From Bursaphelenchus xylophilus (Eukaryota; Nematoda; Chromadorea; Rhabditida; Aphelenchoididae), in the NCBI GenBank assembly GCA_904066235.2, contig CAJFCV020000001.1, positions 11,155,291 through 11,219,290 of the forward strand: a DNA stretch of 64,000 nt. Reading direction: 5' to 3'. The translations under genes and the position numbers were made by a program. Below are positions 50,331 through 62,057 of the stretch, piece after piece (positions within the stretch are counted from its first letter, which is position 1; the number at the start of each line of letters is the position of its first letter). A model generated the notes under the pieces. That model saw nothing but the letters and a program-made list of their open reading frames with translations. It was not told the origin of the DNA and ran no database searches.

Positions 50331-51489
50331 AAAGGTGAATTAGTGATGACGGAGTGAATTGACAAGACATACACCATTCAAAAGCTAGTCGCCTGAGATT
50401 TTAGCATGGCAAGTTTCAGCTTTTTTGGAATCAAATTGCGCCGACACTGGGCGAAAAACACTTATATTATACTAGACACCGGTTTTAAAAAAAGTGAATT
50501 AGTGATGACGGAGTGAATTGACAAGACATACACCTATCGAAAGCTAATCGCCTGAGATTTTAGCATGGCAAGTTTCAGCTTTTTTGGAATCAAATTGCGC
50601 CGACATTGGGCGAAAAACTCTGATATTATACTAGACACCGGTTTTAAAAAAAAGTGAATTAGTGATGACGGAGTGAATTGACAAGACATACACCTATCGA
50701 AAGCTAATCGCCTGAGATTTTAGCATGGCAAGTTTCAGCTTTTTTGGAATCAAATTGCGCCGACATTGGGCGAAAAACTCTGATATTATACTAGACACCG
50801 GTTTTGAAAAAAGGTGAATTAGTGATGACGGAGTGAATTGACAAGACATACACCATTCAAAAGCTAGTCGCCTGAGATTTTAGCATGGCAAGTTTCAGCT
50901 TTTTTGGAATCAAATTGCGCCGACACTGGGCGAAAAACACTTATATTATACTAGACACCGGTTTTAAAAAAAGTGAATTAGTGATGACGGAGTGAATTGA
51001 CAAGACATACACCTATCGAAAGCTAATCGCCTGAGATTTTAGCATGGCAAGTTTCAGCTTTTTTGGAATCAAATTGCGCCGACATTGGGCGAAAAACTCT
51101 GATATTATACTAGACACCGGTTTTAAAAAAAAGTGAATTAGTGATGACGGAGTGAATTGACAAGACATACACCATTCGAAAGCTAACCGCCTGAGATTTC
51201 AGCATGGCAGGTTTCAGCTTTTTTGGAATCAAATTACGCCGACACTGGGCGAAAAACTCTGATATTATACTAGACACCGGTTTTAAAAAAAGTGAATTAG
51301 TGATGACGGAGTGAATTGACAGGACATACACCATTGGAAAGCTAATCGCCTGAGATTTTAGCATGGCAAGTTTCAGCTTTTTTGGAATCAAATTACGCCG
51401 ACACTGGGCGAAAAACTCTGATATTATACTAGACACCGGTTTTAAAAAAAAGTGAATTAGTGATGACGGAGTGAATTGACAAGACATAC

Positions 51490-51630
51490 ACGTTTCGAAA
51501 GGTAACCTCCTAAGATTTTAGCATGGCAAGTTTCAGCTTTTTTGGAATCAAACTACGCCGACACTGGGCGAAAAACTCTGATATTATACTCGACACCGGT
51601 TTGAAAAAAGGTGAATTAGTGATGAAGGAG
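51490..51630 (+). repeat. B-family island in A-domain 4 (first copy)
   Basis: A single stretch with cgtttcg, ggtaacctcctaag, actac, ctcgac, tttgaaaaaaggtg and gatgaagg sits between A units. It is the homologue of 48,775-48,920 at the edge of B-domain 3 and of 53,878-54,020. Confidence 0.82.
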
Positions 51631-53877
51631 TGAATTGACAAGACATACACCATTCGAAAGCTAATCGCCTGAGATTTTAGCACGGCAAGTTTCAGCTCTT
51701 TTGCAATCAAATTACGCCGACACTGGGCGAAAAACTCTGATATTATACTAGACACCGGTTTTAAAAAAAGTGAATTAGTGATGACGGAGTGAATTGACAA
51801 GACATACACCATTCGAAAGCTAATCGCCTGAGATTTTAGCATGGCAAGTTTCAGCTTTTTTGGAATCAAATTACGCCGACACTGGGCGAAAAACTCTGAT
51901 ATTATACTAGACACCGGTTTTAAAAAAAGTGAATTAGTGATGACGGAGTGAATTGACAAGACATACACCATTCGAAAGCTAATCGCCTGGGATTTTAGCG
52001 TGGCAAGTTTCAGCTTTTTTGGAATCAAATTGCGCCGACACTGGGCGAAAAACACTTATATTATACTAGACACCGGTTTTAAAAAAAGTGAATTAGTGAT
52101 GACGGAGTGAATTGACAAGACATACACCTATCGAAAGCTAATCGCCTGAGATTTTAGCATGGCAAGTTTCAGCTTTTTTGGAATCAAATTGCGCCGACAT
52201 TGGGCGAAAAACTCTGATATTATACTTGACACCGGTTTTAAAAAAAGTGAATTAGTGATGACGGAGTGAATTGACAAGACATACACCATTCGAAAGCTAA
52301 CCGCCTGAGATTTCAGCATGGCAGGTTTCAGCTTTTTTGGAATCAAATTACGCCGACACTGGGCGAAAAACTCTGATATTATACTAGACACCGGTTTTAA
52401 AAAAAGTGAATTAGTGATGACGGAGTGAATTGACAGGACATACACCATTGGAAAGCTAATCGCCTGAGATTTTAGCATGGCAAGTTTCAGCTTTTTTGGA
52501 ATCAAATTACGCCGACACTGGGCGAAAAACTCTGATATTATACTAGACACCGGTTTTAAAAAAAGTGAATTAGTGATGACGGAGTGAATTGACAAGACAT
52601 ACACCTATCGAAAGCTAATCGCCTGAGATTTTAGCATGGCAAGTTTCAGCTTTTTTGGAATCAAATTGCGCCGACATTGGGCGAAAAACTCTGATATTAT
52701 ACTAGACACCGGTTTTAAAAAAAGTGAATTAGTGATGACGGAGTGAATTGACAAGACATACACCATTCGAAAGCTAATCGCCTGAGATTTTAGCATGGCA
52801 AGTTTCAGCTCTTTTGCAATCAAACTACGCCGACACTGGGCGAAAAACTCTGATATTATACTAGACACCGGTTTAAAAAAAAGTGAATTAGTGATGACGG
52901 AGTGAATTGACAAGACATACACCATTCGAAAGCTAATCGCCTGAGATTTTAGCATGGCAAGTTTCAGCTTTTTTGGAATCAAATTACGCCGACACTGGGC
53001 GAAAAACTCTGATATTATACTAGACACCGGTTTTAAAAAAAGTGAATTAGTGATGACGGAGTGAATTGACAAGACATACACCATTGGAAAGCTAATCGCC
53101 TGAGATTTTAGCATGGCAAGTTTCAGCTCTTTTGCAATCAAATTACGCCGACACTGGGCGAAAAACTCTGATATTATACTAGACACCGGTTTTAAAAAAA
53201 GTGAATTAGTGATGACGGAGTGAATTGACAAGACATACACCATTCGAAAGCTAATCGCCTGAGATTTTAGCGTGGCAAGTTTCAGCTTTTTTGGAATCAA
53301 ATTACGCCGACACTGGGCGAAAAACTCTGATATTATACTAGACACCGGTTTTAAAAAAAAGTGAATTAGTGATGACGGAGTGAATTGACAAGACATACAC
53401 CATTCGAAAGCTAATCGCCTGAGATTTTAGCGTGGCAAGTTTCAGCTTTTTTGGAATCAAATTGCGCCGACACTGGGCGAAAAACACTTATATTATACTA
53501 GACACCGGTTTTAAAAAAAGTGAATTAGTGATGACGGAGTGAATTGACAAGACATACACCTATCGAAAGCTAATCGCCTGAGATTTTAGCATGGCAAGTT
53601 TCAGCTTTTTTGGAATCAAATTGCGCCGACATTGGGCGAAAAACTCTGATATTATACTAGACACCGGTTTTAAAAAAAAGTGAATTAGTGATGACGGAGT
53701 GAATTGACAGGACATACACCATTGGAAAGCTAATCGCCTGAGATTTTAGCATGGCAAGTTTCAGCTTTTTTGGAATCAAATTACGCCGACACTGGGCGAA
53801 AAACTCTGATATTATACTAGACACCGGTTTTAAAAAAAAGTGAATTAGTGATGACGGAGTGAATTGACAAGACATAC

Positions 53878-54020
53878 ACGTTTCGAAAGGTAACCTCCTA
53901 AGATTTTAGCATGGCAAGTTTCAGCTTTTTTGGAATCAAACTACGCCGACACTGGGCGAAAAACTCTGATATTATACTCGACACCGGTTTGAAAAAAGGT
54001 GAATTAGTGATGAAGGAGTG
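53878..54020 (+). repeat. B-family island in A-domain 4 (second copy)
   Basis: Same content as the island at 51,490-51,630, displaced by about 2,389 bp as part of the duplicated 1.4-kb block. Confidence 0.82.
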
Positions 54021-56879
54021 AATTGACAAGACATACACCATTCGAAAGCTAATCGCCTGAGATTTTAGCACGGCAAGTTTCAGCTCTTTTGCAATCAAAT
54101 TACGCCGACACTGGGCGAAAAACTCTGATATTATACTAGACACCGGTTTTAAAAAAAGTGAATTAGTGATGACGGAGTGAATTGACAAGACATACACCAT
54201 TCGAAAGCTAATCGCCTGAGATTTTAGCATGGCAAGTTTCAGCTTTTTTGGAATCAAATTACGCCGACACTGGGCGAAAAACTCTGATATTATACTAGAC
54301 ACCGGTTTTAAAAAAAAGTGAATTAGTGATGACGGAGTGAATTGACAAGACATACACCATTCGAAAGCTAATCGCCTGGGATTTTAGCGTGGCAAGTTTC
54401 AGCTTTTTTGGAATCAAATTGCGCCGACACTGGGCGAAAAACACTTATATTATACTAGACACCGGTTTTAAAAAAAGTGAATTAGTGATGACGGAGTGAA
54501 TTGACAAGACATACACCTATCGAAAGCTAATCGCCTGAGATTTTAGCATGGCAAGTTTCAGCTTTTTTGGAATCAAATTGCGCCGACATTGGGCGAAAAA
54601 CTCTGATATTATACTAGACACCGGTTTTAAAAAAAGTGAATTAGTGATGACGGAGTGAATTGACAAGACATACACCATTCGAAAGCTAACCGCCTGAGAT
54701 TTCAGCATGGCAGGTTTCAGCTTTTTTGGAATCAAATTACGCCGACACTGGGCGAAAAACTCTGATATTATACTAGACACCGGTTTTAAAAAAAGTGAAT
54801 TAGTGATGACGGAGTGAATTGACAGGACATACACCATTGGAAAGCTAATCGCCTGAGATTTTAGCATGGCAAGTTTCAGCTTTTTTGGAATCAAATTACG
54901 CCGACACTGGGCGAAAAACTCTGATATTATACTAGACACCGGTTTTAAAAAAAGTGAATTAGTGATGACGGAGTGAATTGACAAGACATACACCTATCGA
55001 AAGCTAATCGCCTGAGATTTTAGCATGGCAAGTTTCAGCTTTTTTGGAATCAAATTGCGCCGACATTGGGCGAAAAACTCTGATATTATACTAGACACCG
55101 TTTTTAAAAAAAAGTGAATTAGTGATGACGGAGTGAATTGACAAGACATACACCATTGGAAAGCTAATCGCCTGAGATTTTAGCATGGCAAGTTTCAGCT
55201 CTTTTGCAATCAAATTACGCCGACACTGGGCGAAAAACTCTGATATTATACTAGACACCGGTTTTAAAAAAAGTGAATTAGTGATGACGGAGTGAATTGA
55301 CAAGACATACACCATTCGAAAGCTAATCGCCTGAGATTTTAGCATGGCAAGTTTCAGCTCTTTTGCAATCAAACTACGCCGACACTGGGCGAAAAACTCT
55401 GATATTATACTAGACACCGGTTTAAAAAAAAGTGAATTAGTGATGACGGAGTGAATTGACAAGACATACACCATTCGAAAGCTAATCGCCTGAGATTTTA
55501 GCATGGCAAGTTTCAGCTTTTTTGGAATCAAATTACGCCGACACTGGGCGAAAAACTCTGATATTATACTAGACACCGGTTTTAAAAAAAGTGAATTAGT
55601 GATGACGGAGTGAATTGACAAGACATACACCATTGGAAAGCTAATCGCCTGAGATTTTAGCATGGCAAGTTTCAGCTCTTTTGCAATCAAATTACGCCGA
55701 CACTGGGCGAAAAACTCTGATATTATACTAGACACCGGTTTTAAAAAAAGTGAATTAGTGATGACGGAGTGAATTGACAAGACATACACCATTCGAAAGC
55801 TAATCGCCTGAGATTTTAGCATGGCAAGTTTCAGCTTTTTTGGAATCAAATTACGCCGACACTGGGCGAAAAACTCTGATATTATACTAGACACCGGTTT
55901 TAAAAAAAGTGAATTAGTGATGACGGAGTGAATTGACAAGACATACACCATTCGAAAGCTAATCGCCTGAGATTTTAGCGTGGCAAGTTTCAGCTTTTTT
56001 GGAATCAAATTGCGCCGACACTGGGCGAAAAACACTTATATTATACTAGACACCGGTTTTAAAAAAAGTGAATTAGTGATGACGGAGTGAATTGACAAGA
56101 CATACACCTATCGAAAGCTAATCGCCTGAGATTTTAGCATGGCAAGTTTCAGCTTTTTTGGAATCAAATTGCGCCGACATTGGGCGAAAAACTCTGATAT
56201 TATACTAGACACCGTTTTTAAAAAAAGTGAATTAGTGATGACGGAGTGAATTGACAAGACATACACCATTGGAAAGCTAATCGCCTGAGATTTTAGCATG
56301 GCAAGTTTCAGCTCTTTTGCAATCAAATTACGCCGACACTGGGCGAAAAACTCTGATATTATACTAGACACCGGTTTTAAAAAAAGTGAATTAGTGATGA
56401 CGGAGTGAATTGACAAGACATACACCATTCGAAAGCTAATCGCCTGAGATTTTAGCATGGCAAGTTTCAGCTTTTTTGGAATCAAATTACGCCGACACTG
56501 GGCGAAAAACTTTGATATTATACTAGACACCGGTTTTAAAAAAAGTGAATTAGTGATGACGGAGTGAATTGACAAGACATACACCATTCGAAAGCTAATC
56601 GCCTGAGATTTTAGCGTGGCAAGTTTCAGCTTTTTTGGAATCAAATTGCGCCGACACTGGGCGAAAAACACTTATATTATACTAGACACCGGTTTTAAAA
56701 AAAGTGAATTAGTGATGACGGAGTGAATTGACAAGACATACACCTATCGAAAGCTAATCGCCTGAGATTTTAGCATGGCAAGTTTCAGCTTTTTTGGAAT
56801 CAAATTGCGCCGACACTGGGCGAAAAACTCTGATATTATACTAGACACCGGTTTTAAAAAAAAGTGAATTAGTGATGAC

Positions 56880-58560
56880 GGAGTGAATTGACAGGACATA
56901 CACCATTGGAAAGCTAATCGCCTGAGATTTTAGCATGGCAAGTTTCAGCTCTTTTGCAATCAAACTACGCCGACACTGGGCGAAAAACTCTGATATTATA
57001 CTAGACACCGGTTTAAAAAAAAAGTGAATTAGTGATGACGGAGTGAATTGACAGGACATACACCATTGGAAAGCTAATCGCCTGAGATTTTAGCATGGCA
57101 AGTTTCAGCTCTTTTGCAATCAAACTACGCCGACACTGGGCGAAAAACTCTGATATTATACTAGACACCGGTTTTAAAAAAAGTGAATTAGTGATGACGG
57201 AGTGAATTGACAAGACATACACCTATCGAAAGCTAATCGCCTGAGATTTTAGCATGGCAAGTTTCAGCTTTTTTGGAATCAAATTGCGCCGACATTGGGC
57301 GAAAAACTCTGATATTATACTAGACACCGGTTTTAAAAAAAGTGAATTAGTGATGACGGAGTGAATTGACAAGACATACACCTATCGAAAGCTAATCGCC
57401 TGAGATTTTAGCATGGCAAGTTTCAGCTTTTTTGGAATCAAATTGCGCCGACATTGGGCGAAAAACTCTGATATTATACTAGACACCGTTTTTAAAAAAA
57501 GTGAATTAGTGATGACGGAGTGAATTGACAAGACATACACCATTGGAAAGCTAATCGCCTGAGATTTTAGCATGGCAAGTTTCAGCTCTTTTGCAATCAA
57601 ATTACGCCGACACTGGGCGAAAAACTCTGATATTATACTAGACACCGGTTTTAAAAAAAGTGAATTAGTGATGACGGAGTGAATTGACAAGACATACACC
57701 ATTCGAAAGCTAATCGCCTGAGATTTTAGCATGGCAAGTTTCAGCTTTTTTGGAATCAAATTACGCCGACACTGGGCGAAAAACTCTGATATTATACTAG
57801 ACACCGGTTTTAAAAAAAGTGAATTAGTGATGACGGAGTGAATTGACAAGACATACACCATTCGAAAGCTAATCGCCTGAGATTTTAGCATGGCAAGTTT
57901 CAGCTCTTTTGCAATCAAACTACGCCGACACTGGGCGAAAAACTCTGATATTATACTAGACACCGGTTTTAAAAAAAGTGAATTAGTGATGACGGAGTGA
58001 ATTGACAGGACATACACCATTGGAAAGCTAATCGCCTGAGATTTTAGCATGGCAAGTTTCAGCTCTTTTGCAATCAAACTACGCCGACACTGGGCGAAAA
58101 ACTCTGATATTATACTAGACACCGGTTTAAAAAAAAAGTGAATTAGTGATGACGGAGTGAATTGACAGGACATACACCATTGGAAAGCTAATCGCCTGAG
58201 ATTTTAGCATGGCAAGTTTCAGCTCTTTTGCAATCAAACTACGCCGACACTGGGCGAAAAACTCTGATATTATACTAGACACCGGTTTTAAAAAAAGTGA
58301 ATTAGTGATGACGGAGTGAATTGACAAGACATACACCTATCGAAAGCTAATCGCCTGAGATTTTAGCATGGCAAGTTTCAGCTTTTTTGGAATCAAATTG
58401 CGCCGACATTGGGCGAAAAACTCTGATATTATACTAGACACCGGTTTTAAAAAAAGTGAATTAGTGATGACGGAGTGAATTGACAAGACATACACCATTC
58501 GAAAGCTAATCGCCTGAGATTTTAGCATGGCAAGTTTCAGCTCTTTTGCAATCAAGCTAC
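56880..58560 (+). repeat. Heptamer repeat, about 1,114 bp
   Basis: A pair of units with gacaggac, attggaaagctaatcg, agctcttttgcaatc and actac, the first with ggtttaaaaaaaaag, occurs at about 56,890-57,180 and again at about 58,005-58,300, offset about 1,114 bp. Each pair is followed by a cacctatcg unit. The accgttttta mark at about 55,098, 56,213, 57,488 and 60,989 shows similar 7- and 8-monomer steps. Confidence 0.7.
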
Positions 58561-59216
58561 GCCGACACTGGGCGAAAAACTCTGATATTATACTAGACAC
58601 CGGTTTAAAAAAAGTGAATTAGTGATGACGGAGTGAATTGACAAGACATACACCATTCGAAAGCTAATCGCCTGAGATTTTAGCATGGCAAGTTTCAGCT
58701 TTTTTGGAATCAAATTACGCCGACACTGGGCGAAAAACTCTGATATTATACTAGACACCGGTTTTAAAAAAAAGTGAATTAGTGATGACGGAGTGAATTG
58801 ACAAGACATACACCATTGGAAAGCTAATCGCCTGAGATTTTAGCATGGCAAGTTTCAGCTCTTTTGCAATCAAATTACGCCGACACTGGGCGAAAAACTC
58901 TGATATTATACTAGACACCGGTTTTAAAAAAAGTGAATTAGTGATGACGGAGTGAATTGACAAGACATACACCATTCGAAAGCTAATCGCCTGAGATTTT
59001 AGCATGGCAAGTTTCAGCTTTTTTGGAATCAAATTACGCCGACACTGGGCGAAAAACTCTGATATTATACTAGACACCGGTTTTAAAAAAAAGTGAATTA
59101 GTGATGACGGAGTGAATTGACAAGACATACACCATTCGAAAGCTAATCGCCTGAGATTTTAGCGTGGCAAGTTTCAGCTTTTTTGGAATCAAATTGCGCC
59201 GACACTGGGCGAAAAA

Positions 59217-61444
59217 CACTTATATTATACTAGACACCGGTTTTAAAAAAAGTGAATTAGTGATGACGGAGTGAATTGACAAGACATACACCTATCGAAA
59301 GCTAATCGCCTGAGATTTTAGCATGGCAAGTTTCAGCTTTTTTGGAATCAAATTGCGCCGACATTGGGCGAAAAACTCTGATATTATACTAGACACAGGT
59401 TTTAAAAAAAGTGAATTAGTGATGACGGAGTGAATTGACAAGACATACACCATTCGAAAGCTAATCGCCTGAGATTTCAGCATGGCAGGTTTCAGCTTTT
59501 TTGGAATCAAATTACGCCGACACTGGGCGAAAAACTCTGATATTATACTAGACACCGGTTTTAAAAAAAGTGAATTAGTGATGACGGAGTGAATTGACAG
59601 GACATACACCATTGGTAAGCTAATCGCCTGAGATTTTAGCATGGCAAGTTTCAGCTCTTTTGCAATCAAATTACGCCGACACTGGGCGAAAAACTCTGAT
59701 ATTATACTAGACACCGGTTTTAAAAAAAGTGAATTAGTGATGACGGAGTGAATTGACAAGACATACACCATTCGAAAGCTAATCGCCTGAGATTTTAGCA
59801 TGGCAAGTTTCAGCTTTTTTGGAATCAAATTACGCCGACACTGGGCGAAAAACTCTGATATTATACTAGACACCGGTTTTAAAAAAAGTGAATTAGTGAT
59901 GACGGAGTGAATTGACAAGACATACACCATTCGAAAGCTAATCGCCTGAGATTTTAGCGTGGCAAGTTTCAGCTTTTTTGGAATCAAATTGCGCCGACAC
60001 TGGGCGAAAAACACTTATATTATACTAGACACCGGTTTTAAAAAAAGTGAATTAGTGATGACGGAGTGAATTGACAAGACATACACCTATCGAAAGCTAA
60101 TCGCCTGAGATTTTAGCATGGCAAGTTTCAGCTTTTTTGGAATCAAATTGCGCCGACATTGGGCGAAAAACTCTGATATTATACTAGACACAGGTTTTAA
60201 AAAAAAGTGAATTAGTGATGACGGAGTGAATTGACAAGACATACACCATTCGAAAGCTAATCGCCTGAGATTTCAGCATGGCAGGTTTCAGCTTTTTTGG
60301 AATCAAATTACGCCGACACTGGGCGAAAAACTCTGATATTATACTAGACACCGGTTTTAAAAAAAGTGAATTAGTGATGACGGAGTGAATTGACAGGACA
60401 TACACCATTGGAAAGCTAATCGCCTGAGATTTTAGCATGGCAAGTTTCAGCTCTTTTGCAATCAAATTACGCCGACACTGGGCGAAAAACTCTGATATTA
60501 TACTAGACACCGGTTTTAAAAAAAGTGAATTAGTGATGACGGAGTGAATTGACAAGACATACACCATTCGAAAGCTAATCGCCTGAGATTTTAGCATGGC
60601 AAGTTTCAGCTTTTTTGGAATCAAATTACGCCGACACTGGGCGAAAAACTCTGATATTATACTAGACACCGGTTTTAAAAAAAGTGAATTAGTGATGACG
60701 GAGTGAATTGACAAGACATACACCATTCGAAAGCTAATCGCCTGAGATTTTAGCGTGGCAAGTTTCAGCTTTTTTGGAATCAAATTGCGCCGACACTGGG
60801 CGAAAAACACTTATATTATACTAGACACCGGTTTTAAAAAAAGTGAATTAGTGATGACGGAGTGAATTGACAAGACATACACCTATCGAAAGCTAATCGC
60901 CTGAGATTTTAGCATGGCAAGTTTCAGCTTTTTTGGAATCAAATTGCGCCGACATTGGGCGAAAAACTCTGATATTATACTAGACACCGTTTTTAAAAAA
61001 AGTGAATTAGTGATGACGGAGTGAATTGACAAGACATACACCATTGGAAAGCTAATCGCCTGAGATTTTAGCATGGCAAGTTTCAGCTCTTTTGCAATCA
61101 AATTACGCCGACACTGGGCGAAAAACTCTGATATTATACTAGACACCGGTTTTAAAAAAAGTGAATTAGTGATGACGGAGTGAATTGACAAGACATACAC
61201 CATTCGAAAGCTAATCGCCTGAGATTTTAGCATGGCAAGTTTCAGCTTTTTTGGAATCAAATTACGCCGACACTGGGCGAAAAACTCTGATATTATACTA
61301 GACACCGGTTTTAAAAAAAGTGAATTAGTGATGACGGAGTGAATTGACAAGACATACACCATTCGAAAGCTAATCGCCTGAGATTTTAGCGTGGCAAGTT
61401 TCAGCTTTTTTGGAATCAAATTGCGCCGACACTGGGCGAAAAAC
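59217..61444 (+). repeat. Pentamer HOR, 795-796 bp, then a tetramer step
   Basis: The aacacttatatt marker recurs at 59,217, 60,012, 60,808 and 61,444, with steps of 795, 796 and 636 bp. The first two copies share ctagacacaggt (about 59,397 and 60,192), tttcagcatggcagg and gacaggac. The third is one unit shorter and carries accgttttta instead. This is a pentamer with a one-monomer deletion or exchange in its last copy. Confidence 0.8.
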
Positions 61445-61898
61445 ACTTATATTATACTAGACACCGGTTTTAAAAAAAAGTGAATTAGTGATGACGGAGT
61501 GAATTGACAAGACATACACCTATCGAAAGCTAATCGCCTGAGATTTTAGCATGGCAAGTTTCAGCTTTTTTGGAATCAAATTGCGCCGACATTGGGCGAA
61601 AAACTCTGATATTATACTAGACACCGGTTTTAAAAAAAAGTGAATTAGTGATGACGGAGTGAATTGACAAGACATACACCATTCGAAAGCTAACCGCCTG
61701 AGATTTCAGCATGGCAGGTTTCAGCTTTTTTGGAATCAAATTACGCCGACACTGGGCGAAAAACTCTGATATTATACTAGACACCGGTTTTAAAAAAAGT
61801 GAATTAGTGATGACGGAGTGAATTGACAGGACATACACCATTGGAAAGCTAATCGCCTGAGATTTTAGCATGGCAAGTTTCAGCTTTTTTGGAATCAA

Positions 61899-62057
61899 AT
61901 TACGCCGACACTGGGCGAAAAACTCTGATATTATACTAGACACCGGTTTTAAAAAAAGTGAATTAGTGATGACGGAGTGAATTGACAAGACATACACCTA
62001 TCGAAAGCTAATCGCCTGAGATTTTAGCATGGCAAGTTTCAGCTTTTTTGGAATCAA
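61899..62057 (+). repeat. Right-arm A subtype monomer with cacctatcg (159 bp)
   Basis: This A-like unit is found only from about 50.5 kb to the right edge. Its marker is cacctatcg in place of caccattcg. In most copies the following unit begins attgcgccgacattggg (c to t in cactggg). In 52-61.5 kb it usually follows a unit carrying aacacttatatt. It is the signature of A-domain 4 and a component of its pentamer HORs. Its confinement to one side of the B territory suggests it arose and spread locally after the A/B domains had formed. Confidence 0.85.

Larger units (their letters stand above)
27574..50346 (+). repeat. B-domain 3 (main B territory)
   Basis: About 140 units, plus the gap, mainly B, P and mixed units. 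The left part (to about 36 kb) resembles B-domains 1 and 2, with cgtttcg/ctcgac units and P dimers. From about 36 kb, units with ggttttgaaaaaaggtg dominate and are mostly exactly 160 bp. Many units combine B states (actac, gatgaagg) with A states (gacaagac, attcgaaagctaatcg), so this is a mosaic rather than a pure family. The right boundary is gradual: gatgacgg returns at about 50,347, but one mixed unit with ggttttgaaaaaaggtg and attcaaaagctagtcg remains near 50.80-50.88 kb. Confidence 0.82.
51300..55100 (+). repeat. Duplicated 1.4-kb block at 2,389-bp offset (15 monomers)
   Basis: The segments of about 51,300-52,710 and 53,688-55,100 match in unit order: gacaggac with attggaaagctaatcg, a B island (cgtttcg, ctcgac, tttgaaaaaaggtg), tagcacggc with agctcttttgcaatc, gcctgggatt with agcgtgg, aacacttatatt, cacctatcg, and tttcagcatggcagg. 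A visible difference is tatacttgac near 52,223 against tatactagac in the partner. They diverge where the later copy has accgttttta. Confidence 0.8.
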
